NCBI GenBank assembly: GCA_945859605.1
Contig: OX243824.1
Location: 47,501-111,500, forward strand
Length of the DNA stretch: 64,000 nt
Source of the DNA: Lumbricus rubellus
Lineage: Eukaryota; Annelida; Clitellata; Crassiclitellata; Lumbricidae
Direction of reading: 5' to 3'
Part shown: piece by piece, positions 11,601 to 22,100 of the stretch
Layout: every line of letters starts with the position of its first letter
How positions within the stretch are numbered: position 1 is the stretch's first letter
Program-made: the position numbers and the translations under genes
Notes under the pieces: model-generated
The model's database searches: none
What the model was told of the DNA's origin: nothing
Seen by the model: only the letters and a program-made list of their open reading frames with translations

Positions 11601-12069
11601 GTGTTTAGTTGGGTGGATGATGGGTGTTTAGATGGGTGGATGATGGGTGTTTAGATGGGTGGATGATGGGTGTTTAGTAGGTTGGATGATGGGTGTTTAG
11701 TTGGGTGGATGATGGGTGTTTAGTTGGGTGGATGATGGGTGTTTAATTGGGTGGATGATGGGCGTTTAGTTGGGTGGATGATGGGTGTTTAGTAGGTTGG
11801 ATGATGGGTGTTTAGTTGGGTGGATGATGGGTGTTTAATTGGGTGGATGATGGGTGTTTAGATGGGTGGATGATGGGTGTTTAGTAGGTTGGATGATGGG
11901 TGTTTAGTTGGGTGGATGAGGGGTGTTTAGTTGGGTGGATGATGGGTGTTTAGTAGGTTGGATGATGGGTGTTTAGTTGGGTGGATGATGGGTGTTTAGT
12001 TGGGTGGATGATGGGTGTTTAGTTGGGTGGATGATGGGCGTTTAGTTGGGTGGATGATGGGTGTTTGGG
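8628..12069 (+). repeat. 23-bp minisatellite array, interrupted
   Basis: The unit is GGGTGGATGATGGGTGTTTAGTT with variants (TTAATT, TTAGTAGGTTGG, GGCGTTTAG, and a doubled GGGTGTTTAGTT). It runs over 8628-10311 and resumes at 11283-12069. The gap is a TTAA-flanked transposon inserted into a TTTAATT variant. Variant spacing (for example the doubled GTGTTTAGTTGGGTGTTTAG) repeats in blocks, so higher-order duplication is likely. Confidence 0.97.
10312..11282. mobile_element. TTAA-flanked piggyBac-like element PB1
   Basis: The terminal repeats CCCTCAGGCTACCA and TGGTAGCCCGAGGG match at 13 of 14 positions. They are flanked by TTAA at 10308-10311 and 11283-11286, the target duplication of the piggyBac superfamily. 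Just inside the left end is a G8-TGGT-T-ACCA-C8 inverted repeat (10353-10377). Related GnTGGTATCCACn blocks sit at 11063-11087 and 11241-11268. No transposase frame is present over 971 bp, so it is non-autonomous. A diverged relative is at 32331-32717. Confidence 0.88.
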
Positions 12070-13194
12070 TCATGGGTTATTTTAACGTGCAGCTGGACAC
12101 AAATTGCGTAGTTGGAAAAGAAATGTGTGCAGTTGAAAATACATGTAAGATTTTGTGCAGTAACTCATAGTGTTATAGTGAACAAAGGACTAAAAAGAGT
12201 CATAATTTTTTTGGATGTCGGAAAAATTTCAAAATGGTAATAAAATAATTATTATTTTCACAGGATTTCGACGATCAAACATTTGTTCCGGACGATTAAA
12301 AAGGTCGTTTTGTGCAGTTCTAAAAATTTCTTAGAATAGGCCTAACCCCTGGTTTGGGTAGGTGGTTGATGGGTGCTCAGTTGAATGGATGATGGGTGTT
12401 TAGTTGGGTGAAAGGCGGATGTAATACTGGGTGAGTTGATGGAAGTTGGTAAATGGATGTTGAGGTAGGTGGGTAGGTGAATGGGTGCGAGAGTTTATGG
12501 GTAAGATGTATGCACGTTTGGCTTGTGTGTGTGTGTGTGTGTGTGGTGTGGGGGTGAGTGAGAGGGTGTTTGAATGGGAAGATGGACAGACGGGTGTTTT
12601 GGATTGTCGAAGGGTGAGTCGGTGGATGGGTGTGGTGGTGGATTATTGGGTGGATTGGCTGATCATGGATGTACGAGTGGATGAGTGGGTGGATAATTTA
12701 TATGGCGCTGCTTTGAGGTTTCTACAATGGTAAGGTGTAAAATGTCATTCAGAAGAAGATTTACACCAGTTGGCAAAATAAGTGCCTGGGGTAAATAGTT
12801 AATATTTTTAGATATAATTTATTTGTTTGTTTACTTATTTTTTTATTTTTTGTACATTAGCCGAAAATAAACATTATCCGATTATTCTGTTCACACCGGA
12901 AATTTCATTTTTTCGAGTTTATTTCAATGTTCTTTATTTCATTTTATTTATTGCTATACAAAGTACATCACTCGTTTGGGTAAGGAAAAACTTTACCTGT
13001 AATCAGCAGGAGAATCACGATTAGAAGATCATCCTTCATGGCAGCAAAAGGATCGTAGTAAAAAACACAGAAAGATTATGGAAAACAACAGCAAAACTCG
13101 ACGAAAATCCTTCAGATCATCTGTTATGAGATATGAAACGTGTCGTCATTTTGATTAGTTAACTTGAAGTCTGTCCCGAATCTTTTCTAGAGCG
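12070..13194. other. No gene recognised
   Basis: A decayed edge of the GGATGATGGGTG array runs to about 12420, with a short (GT)n near 12525. Nothing coding is supported. Confidence 0.45.
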
Positions 13195-13880
13195 TACCAA
13201 TGTTATGTTACGCCGTTGCTATGTTATACAGTTGCTATGTTACGTGGTCGCAATGTCACACCGTTGCTATGTTGAACCGTTGCTATGTTGAACCGTTGCT
13301 ATGTTGAACCGTTGCTATGTTGAACCGTTGCTATGTTGAACCGTTGCTATGTTGAACCGTTGCTATGTTGAACCGTTGCTATGTTGAACCGTTGCTATGT
13401 TGAACCGTTGCTATGTTGAACCGTTGCTATGTTGAACCGTTGCTATGTTGAACCGTTGCTATGTTGAACCGTTGCTACGTTGAACCGTTGCTATGTTGAA
13501 CCGTTGCTATGTAACCATCGTCGCTAAGTTACACCGTGGTTATGTTAAACCGTTTCTGTCTCACATTCTTGCACTGTTGCTAATCAACAACGTTGTCGTG
13601 ATACTCTGTTGTATCGTTTTTACTCCATTGCTATGTTACGTTGTTGCTATGTTACGCTGTTGCTATGTTACGCTGTTGCTGTGTTACGCCGTTGCTATAA
13701 TACTCCGTTGCTATGTTACGCTGTTGCTATGTTACGCCGTTGCTATTTTTCGCCGTTGCTATGTTACGCCGTTGCTATGTTACGCCGTTGATTTGTTACA
13801 CCGTTGCTATGTTACGCTGTTGCTATGTTACGCTGTTGCTATGTTACGCTGTTGCTATGTTATCCCGTCGTTACCACGGC
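13195..13880 (+). repeat. 16-bp minisatellite (CCGTTGCTATGTTGAA / ..TTACG)
   Basis: Homogeneous CCGTTGCTATGTTGAA units fill about 13257-13500. A more varied half (13500-13880) uses CCGTTGCTATGTTACG and CTGTTGCTATG variants. Overlapping Cys/Tyr/Leu-rich ORFs are repeat translations. Confidence 0.95.
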
Positions 13881-14015
13881 AATCAGTGTTGCAACATAAG
13901 AACGGTTGCACATTTATCTGACGCATGTTGAGATTTCACAACCGCCGTTGCAAACATTGGAATTTTCCAATCCCACAACAAATCCTAGAACCGCTTCATG
14001 TATATTGTATATAAA

Positions 14016-15075
14016 CGGAATCTTCTCCAGTTTCTTCTCCAACGCAGCAGATGTCGCTTCAACGTCTTTTCATCGACTACGACTTCTCTATTATACAGAC
14101 GCCGGACGATCTTGGCTGCATCGAATACTGCATGCCATTCGAACACCGTATGCTGCGATCGCCTTTCACTGCATGACGTACGTCTTTATTTCTCGTTGGA
14201 ACGACGCATTACTTGTTACTCTATCGATTAGAATCATTAGATGGATGGGTCGATCTATAATAAAATTATTATATCAATAGATGTCGTTAAAATATGAAAC
14301 TGAAAAGAGTTTGATGTGGCGCTTCGACACCTCTAAATTTTCAATCAAAATTTATATAAATATTAAATTATTTTATCCGTAAATGTATTATACGGGTTAT
14401 CAGGTATCATAAGTTGCAGAACATAATAATTATTCAACAGTTTGATTGAAAAAAACACGAGCGAAGAATTTACTGGGTGCTCTTTGACGATTAAAAACGT
14501 TGACATCGATAGAAATTTAAACTGCAATAGTAACTTTTATAAAAGGTGTTTAATCTAATAACTATAATATATTCGGAATATTCTCCAGTTTCTTCTCCAA
14601 CGCAGCAGATGTCGCTCCAACGTCTTTTCATCGACTACGCCTTCTCTATATAGACGCTGGACGATCTTGGCTGCATCGAATACAGCATGCCATTCGAACA
14701 CCGTATGCTACGTTCGCCTTTCACTGAATGACGCACGTCTTTATTTCTCTATTTGTTACTCTATCGGATGGATTGATGAATGGATGGAGCGATCGATCGG
14801 TAGATCAGTGGCTGTCGTTAAAATACGAAACCGAAAAGAGTTTAATTCTGCGTTTCGACACCTCTAATTTGATTACCAGATCTATATAAATATTAAGTAA
14901 TTGTTTTCGATAGCGCTTTATTTATCACAATTACAGCAAGGAAGCATAATATTATGGTTGCAGCACGTAAAAATTCAAAACACGCGGACGAAGAGTTTCG
15001 ACTGAGTTATGAGAAATCTGTAACCATGGACGACAGCAGAAAATTATAAGGCAATCGTAACTTCTAAAACAGGTG
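14016..15075. repeat. Tandem duplication of a ~530-bp segment
   Basis: Segments 14016-14555 and 14574-15075 align in direct orientation. Both start GGAATMTTCTCCAG and include a ~150-bp core and an ACACCTCTAA block, then end at A(A/C)AGGTGT(T/G)TAAT. On the minus strand both cores keep a matching frame (HTVFEWHAVFDAAKIV...). Copy 2 has an in-frame TAG at its upstream edge (14708-14710). Divergence is visible in the flanks as well as in the frame. Confidence 0.75.
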
Positions 15076-15100
15076 TGTAATGACTTTAAGAAACGGTCAT

Positions 15101-15165
<65 letters not shown>

Positions 15166-15270
15166 CGTATGAATTTCAGTTTGATTGAACAGGTCGGTCA
15201 GTCGCCCTCCTACATTAATCATGCTTGGGACTGGCAATGTCAGATTCCGAGCAGTGGCGGAGTTATTTTA
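15060..15270 (+). repeat. Repeat X copy with (AT)n(GT)n
   Basis: An AACAGGTGTGTAATGAC edge is followed by (TA)n (15102-15125) and (TG)n (15126-15164). The X core GTCGCCCTCCTACATTAATC and CTTGGGACTGGCAATG come next. Confidence 0.55.
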
Positions 15271-16499
15271 GGACCGTTAATCTAAAAAAAACTGACAATA
15301 TTATATATCGTTTAACAATGGGTCCACCCAATACCATAATTATCATCGGAAGATTTAATGGCGAAGACCGACCCATTGTAGACTGCAGAAATTCTCCCTA
15401 GGTGCGCCCCATCGTTGCCATGGTGATAGTTGATAAATCATTCGCTGGAGGCGGATACGGCGCTGCATTATCTCGATTACGCACGAGTCAAATTTTCACG
15501 GAATGAGATTTGACGAAATGACAGACAGACTTACGTAACGTTAGTTACGTACGTGACATTTACAGTTCACGTGGCAAACGAGAAAACGCATGCATTATAG
15601 AATATGCCAGCACACACGTATTTCAAGATCATGCTTTGTATTATGCATATATATATATATATATGCGACTATATATAAATATATTATATACAGCCTTAGA
15701 GAGCGTCTTACGCATAAACAAATCTTCTTAGCAACACCGTACAATAATCGTATCCAGGGACGCTATACACGAGTTTGACGCTAGGCTTGCAAAAATGGCG
15801 CCAGCGTACAGAAATATTTAACACGCATTGCATAGGCAATTTACAATTCTCTCTATAATTCTTCCTATCGTTATCGTAAGCTGCTCATCTTTATCGCATT
15901 AATTAGCTAAAATTCATCTGAATAGCCAGCAGTCAAATTCATTGTTACCGTCAGCGAAGAAACCTTAATAAACATTGTACAATTAGTGACTTTCTTACAG
16001 ACTTTTTTAAAGGATGCGACCGACTCTATATAAACTTGAAAAATGATTGGCTTCTTATGGCTGAAGAGCCCACACTGGGGAACTAAAACTTAAAATGTAA
16101 ATGTGAAATTAGGGGGGACAAAATGTGGGGACTAAAACGGGAGGGGTCCAACCGGGGAAAAAACCCACCCCAAAACAAAACTCATGAAACTAAAACTAGA
16201 CCCCACCTCACCCCACCCAAAAACACCAAAAAATGAAACTGGCGCTATGCCTGACCAGCTTAGAAATGAGCTGAGGAGGCAGGCATGCAATTAGAAATAA
16301 TGTTCTGTAGGCAGGATTCAACGTTGTGTGAGAAAGGTCTATCGTATAGTTCGAACCAGATGAAATGATTAAATTTGATAAGCTTCTGAAAGAAACACAT
16401 TAACGACATCGTATTTTAATTATAGCGGTTGCCAATTATTAATATCCGTTTTGAGACTCTGACTTGTAATATTTTGAAAACGATTCTTAATTGAGGATC
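15271..16499. other. No gene recognised
   Basis: Unique-looking sequence with a short (TA)n at 15642-15664. A minus-strand 22-codon frame after a good acceptor (TTTCTGCAG near 15380) is too short to call. A C/A-rich patch at 16080-16240 is unexplained. Confidence 0.4.
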
Positions 16500-16625
16500 G
16501 ATTGCAAATGTAAAAGAGGTGTGTTAAGGCCACAGATTTAAAATAGTAATTGCTTTGAATTAGCGAGAGTGTGTTATAATAAAGATCATTAGCGTCGCCC
16601 TTGATTCTTGGGAATGACGCTGTCA
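16500..16625 (+). repeat. Dispersed repeat X, copy
   Basis: Carries AAGAGGTGTGTTAAGG and AATAAAGATCATTAGCGTCG, the family core. Confidence 0.5.
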
Positions 16626-16726
16626 CATAACACATGGTGACGGGATGGATAGAACCGCAGTTTAGCAGAACAGTTTGTCGTCATAACATAAGCTGTCGTT
16701 TTGCCATAATCAATACTTGGACTGTT

Positions 16727-17055
16727 ACACTGGAATGCTATGATAATTGAACGACTTAGTGGAGCGAGTATGATTAAAACGGTTTGTAGGGAGTTCAATT
16801 TTAATTGAGGTAATCAACGTTAAAAAGGTGTGTTATTTACAAGCGAACAATCCAACCAAAACATCTTTAGGTATTTGCAGTCAAATTTCCCTTACCGGAA
16901 TGCTATAATAATTAGTAAAGCAGTTCACCATTAAAACGGTTTGTAGGAATTTTATTTTAATTGAGGTGATAAACGTTAAAAAGGTGTGCTATGACAAACG
17001 AACAATCCAAAGCAAAACATCTAAAGTTAAGTATTTCCAGTCAAATTTTACCCCG
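16727..17055 (+). repeat. Direct duplication, ~165-bp unit
   Basis: 16727-16895 and 16896-17055 share GGAATGCTAT, ATTAAAACGGTTTGTAGG, TTTTAATTGAGGT and AACGTTAAAAAGGTGTG. Copies differ by small indels. Confidence 0.75.
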
Positions 17056-18014
17056 GAAATAGACATAGACCAAACACCCGAATATAATAAACGAGCAGCC
17101 ACCTTTCCAAAAGAAAAGTTCCCTCCGCGGCGCATTGATACGTTGATCGGTGTCGTCTGTTGTGATTCGGTTTTCTAAGAATGGCGACTCAATTCGTCAC
17201 AACCGATTAAGACTCTACTTCGTCAACTCGATTTCTGTTCGACTCGCTCTATTCTCACGTCGACTCGCATTCCGTTCTTAAGACGTCGTTCACTGATATC
17301 TGCTGCAGTCAAGATAACGACGGAATTTGCCGACCAATTCCGTTTCATCCCGATCAAAAGCGTCTATTTTAATCATAGTGTTTGTGTGTGTGTGTTTATG
17401 TGTGTGTGTGTGTGTGTGTGCTTGTGTGTTTGATTGTGTGTGTGTTTGTGTGTGTGTGTGTGCGTGTGTGTGTGTGCGTGTGTGCGTATGCTTGTGTGAT
17501 GTTTTGACTGAGCCATTAAAAGACGGACACGATGATTGCAAGACCGATCGGGAGGATAGCTGGGGGGGGGGGGGGTATAGCGTATGTTCACCCCAGCGGC
17601 CACTCTTGTGAAGCGTTAATTGTAGATAGCAAAACGTGAAGGTACTGCTAACTATGTTCTTTGTAAGATAGTTTGAGACGCTCATCACCCTGCAGAACTA
17701 TGCAACCCACGTAGGCCTATGTCTTGCGCCAATGCGAATTGTTCACAATTAGGCCTGCTTAGTACATGCTGACCCAGCTGTTTGGCACGCACTTCCAAAA
17801 GACATATCCACCCGTTTGCTCATCCTCATTATCTCAAGCTCACTTCCGCTTGCAATCTCATCTCTTACTTGTCATTGACGACTGAAACCCGAGTCATGCG
17901 GTACAAGCCAGATTCTATCATTCAGGTTTCACAACATCACTACTTCTTATCATCAACGATTACAACCATAATAATGATATTATACCACAACGCTGTTACC
18001 CCGGCTTGACTTCC
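17056..18014. other. No gene; (GT)n at 17378-17496
   Basis: An imperfect TG array is followed by a G13 run near 17563. The rest shows no recognised feature up to the LTR element's target duplication. Confidence 0.5.
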
Positions 18015-18019
18015 CAGGG
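18015..18019. other. Target-site duplication CAGGG (left)
   Basis: Identical 5-bp CAGGG occurs at 26743-26747, immediately outside the other LTR. Five bases is the usual Ty3/gypsy duplication length. Confidence 0.93.
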
Positions 18020-19025
18020 TGTCGTATCCCGTGTAAAAGGGCACTTTATTATCCTAGTGGTTAATCGGTTGGGTTTAACTTACTCAAGAAATTCTTCCAA
18101 ATTCAACGAACCCCCAGTTCTTATGAAATATATATAATATAAAGTTATTCAATATCATTCATATGCACAAACAAATAACAATCCTATTTACCTAGTGTGG
18201 CGAGTTACTTAGGAAATATTATATTTGCGCTTATCTGTCGAGTTGTATGAAACTCGAATGTCTTCGGCTCTCTCCGTCGTCCGATTCTTCGCAGTCAAGA
18301 ATGTTGATCAGACGGTTGAATATGCAGTCATGGAAGTGACCACACCAAACGTCTTACTCGTATCTTGCCGTGAATCAGTTGCACACGAGATGAATCATCG
18401 CATTCACCTCACAGCTCTTCTCCAGTTGACCAAACGTCCTTCGTACTTCACACGCCGATCAGCTGTTCGCTTGCCGATTCAAATTACACGACTCTTCAGT
18501 CTGTTGCCTAAGAGTTCGTCTTCTTCGCAAGTGTCTCACACTTCACACGATGATTATTATGCACTAACGCAAATTTCTCATTTAAATTGCGTTGCACTTA
18601 ATGCACAATACTTTGAACTATCGGTTGATCGTCCGAACAGTTCAATTACCTTCGTCTCTACTCTGAAAATCACAACTTTGGATTGATCACCGCAGCGAAA
18701 CAACCACCATTTCCAGATATACCTGTAGAGAGTCAAAAACTTAACGTCCACTTCGCTGACGTCATTTTTAACTCGTCACGTCATTCGCTTCCAGTTTGCA
18801 CCAATCACGAATAGGCTTAGCATCCTTTGTTGTCATGGTAACCCTGACCACTCGTTATTACGCTTAGCTGCAGTCATTGGTTTTATGTATTAATATTTTA
18901 TATGTTGCCACACATATTACCTAAACTCGCCAATTAAATTGCCTAGCTTAACTTCTACCTATAATTAATAATTATACATGCATAGCAAGTGTTTAATTTG
19001 ATAATCATTTAATATAACCACGACA
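18020..19025 (-). repeat. 3' LTR (element sense)
   Basis: It runs TGTCGTATCCCG...ACCACGACA on the plus strand. Same length as 25737-26742 and no difference noticed. An antisense open frame of 153 codons (18225-18686) has no ATG until codon 12 and is not called as a gene. Confidence 0.96.
18757..18764. promoter_or_regulatory. CRE palindrome TGACGTCA in 3' LTR
   Basis: A perfect cAMP-response-element palindrome, with a second half-site (CACGTCA) 15 bp away. It is duplicated in the 5' LTR at 26474-26481, in the U3-side third. CREB/ATF binding is inferred from motif only. Confidence 0.4.
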
Positions 19026-19029
19026 AATA

Positions 19030-19039
19030 CCCTTTCTTC
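19030..19039 (-). other. Polypurine tract candidate
   Basis: In element sense GAAGAAAGGG lies 4 bases upstream of the 3' LTR, the position expected for plus-strand DNA priming. Confidence 0.7.
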
Positions 19040-19188
19040 AAAAGTCTGTACACAGGCTTTATCAACTTATCTAATTATCAAATTACAATAACTGCTTATG
19101 CCTATGCTTATACTACTTTACACAACATCACAACCTAACACAACTACTTCTTATCTACCTATAGTATCACCATTGATTTACTTAAATC

Positions 19189-22100
19189 TTAGGTCAATCC
19201 TCTACTTAAATAATCGGACATCACGTTATTACATCCCTTAATGTAACGTATTGTAAAACAATAATTTTGAAGGGCAAGGCTCCACCTCATGACTCTTGCA
19301 TTCTTCATCCTCCCTTCCTTCATGTACTGTAGTCCACAATGGTCAGTCTCGATCACAAACTCTCTTCCGCACAAATATCGATCAAATCTACTGATTCCCC
19401 ACATTATGGCTAAACATTCCCTTTCTTCCACTGAATATCGCCTCTCTCTTTCCAATAGTTTTCTACTCGCATATGCAATCGGGTGGTTTATTCCTTCATA
19501 CTGCTGAATCAGAACACAACCTATCCCTTTTCCTGATGCATCTGTCTGTATTATAAATTCTTTCTCCAAGTCTGGTAACCTAAGGATTGGTGTCTTAGCC
19601 AGTGCTTCTTTCAACTGCTTAAAACTTTCACCTAACACTTGGTTCCATTCAACATTGTTAGGAGCTAACTTTTTAGTCAAGTCGCTCAACGGTGCCATCA
19701 ATTCTGCGCAATGTGGAATAAACTTTCGATAGTAATTTATCGCTCCTAAAAAGCTTCTCACTTGCTTCTTCGTCTTAGGCTGTGGCATTTCCACAATCTT
19801 GTCAATAGATTCTCCCTTAGGGCTTATATCGTCGTTGTTCAATGTATGGCCTAGGAAATCTATCTTGCCATATCCTAGTGAACATTTCTTCGGTTTCAAT
19901 GTCAAATGAGCTTTTCTCACTCTTGTGAAAAACTCTCTTAACGTCTTCATGTGTTCGTCCCATCCTTTCGTATGAGCAAGAATATCGTCGACATAACTTT
20001 CTAGATTTTCAGTTCCATGTAATATTTTCCGTATCAAGCGATTATAACTGGACGCGCTATTGACTAGTCCAAATGGTAACACATTGAACTTATATAATCC
20101 GCTTGCACAGATGAATGTGGTTAAGTCTTTTGATTCTTCGCTCATTGGTATCTGCCAATACCCTTTACAGAAATCGAACTTGCTATAGATTTTACTTCCA
20201 CTGAGTTTATTGAAAATATCCTCATTCGACATCATCGGTTCTGGATCGAATACTGTCACTTTGTTGAGTTGTTTATAATTACAGCAAAGTCTGTTACTTC
20301 CATCTGACTTTTTAACAACTACAAGCGGCGCTGCATACGCTGCTTCCGATCTTTCTATAATTCCATTATCTAGCATCATCTCTAATTCTTTGTTTATCTC
20401 CGCTTGAAGATGATATGGCGTTGGATAAGCTCGTAACCGAATTGGCTCATCACTCGTCAGATGAATCTCATGCTTTACCATATCTGTCCTTCCTGGCTTA
20501 TCACTGAATATGTCCTCATGTTCTCTCAGTAGTTCCCTTAATTCTCTTTTCTGTTTTTCCGTCAATTTAGGATTGATATCCACATCTTTGTAAGTCTCCG
20601 TTTGTTTACTTACATATAAGCTCAATATCTCTTCTTCTTCATCTTCACCATCTTTACCATCATGTACTATCGCCGATATGTATGCTGACGTTTCTACATC
20701 ATTACCTTCTCCATTTCTCTCGTAGTACTTCTTTAGTATATTGATGTGATATGTTTTGAGTTTTCCACCATCAATTTCCACCTTGTAATCATAATCTCCT
20801 ATTTTGCCTCTGACCACAAATGGTCCTTGCCATTTTACAAGCATCTTATTGTTACAACTGGGTAACAGTAATAAAACTTTATCTCCTATCTTCAACTCTC
20901 TGTATCGTGCTTTCTTATCATAATACTTCTTATTCTTTTCATTTGCTTTATGTATGGCCTTCTGTGCCATATCACATGTTTCTTCTATTCTTTCTCTCAA
21001 ATCGGTCATGTATGTATAAACATCTTTTACTTCATCCTCCACTTTCTCATTTGTCCAGAGTTCCTTCAATATCTGTATTGGTCCTCTGCATGACCTTCCA
21101 AAAATTAATTCAAAGGGTGTGAACCCATGACTTTCGTGTACAGTGTCTCGTAACGCGAACAATAATGGTGCTAAGAACCTGTCCCATTCCTTGACCTGTT
21201 CTCCTATTAGCTTCCTCAACGTTGCTTTTATTGTTCCGTTAAGTCTCTCCACACATCCATTTCCCATAGCATGGTAAGGGCTAGTGAAAGTGTGCTTGAT
21301 TAACAACATCTTGTTAACTTCAGCCATCAATTCTGAAGTGAATTGGCTCCCTCTGTCAGTATGGATTTTCTGAGGAACACCCATGCGACAATAAAAATTG
21401 AACAAGGCTTCCGCCACCTCCTCTGTAGTTATTCCTTTCAGTGGAATCGCTTCTGGATATCTGGTACTCAAATCCACTATCGTTAATATATAGCGATAAC
21501 CTCTTGATGACATAGGTTCTATCACTCCGATAATGTCTACACAGACATGTTTGAATGGTACATCCAGTACCGGAAGATGTCCCATCGGTGCTCTGTGGCT
21601 CACCTTTTTATCCACCGACTTTTGGCATACATCACAACTCAGGACATACCTTTTAATTTCTTGTCCTATCGATGGCCAATAAAATTCATTCACAATTTTA
21701 TCATGGGTCTTCTTCATACCCAAATGTGCTGACAATAGCGAGTTATGGGCCACGGCTAATACTTTACCTCTAAGTTCCTTCGGGACCATTAACTGCCACT
21801 TCGCATCATCTTCCGTTGTCTCCATGAATCTCCTATACAAAAATCCGTTCTTCTTCACATAAAGAACTTTCTCTGTTACACTGTCATCACCACTCCAATC
21901 AATTGCTTTATCCCAAAACTTCTTCAAAGTCTCATCTTTGCTTTGTAACTCTTTAATTTCTTTTGTTGATACATTTAAATCCGGCATCTCAGTAACTTTC
22001 AACTGTTTGTATTTTGTTACTTTCTTTGATTCCGCTCTGGTTTCAACTGCTGCTGTCGTTTGGCACACATCATCATTCTCGATGACGTCATCCGTTACAT

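Noticed and set aside
8628..12069. Possible CRISPR array
   Set aside because: Units are contiguous with no unique spacers, and the DNA is eukaryotic; it is a minisatellite.
18225..18686. Host gene duplicated at 18225 and 25942
   Set aside because: The two identical frames lie within the LTRs of one retroelement, antisense to it, without an early ATG.
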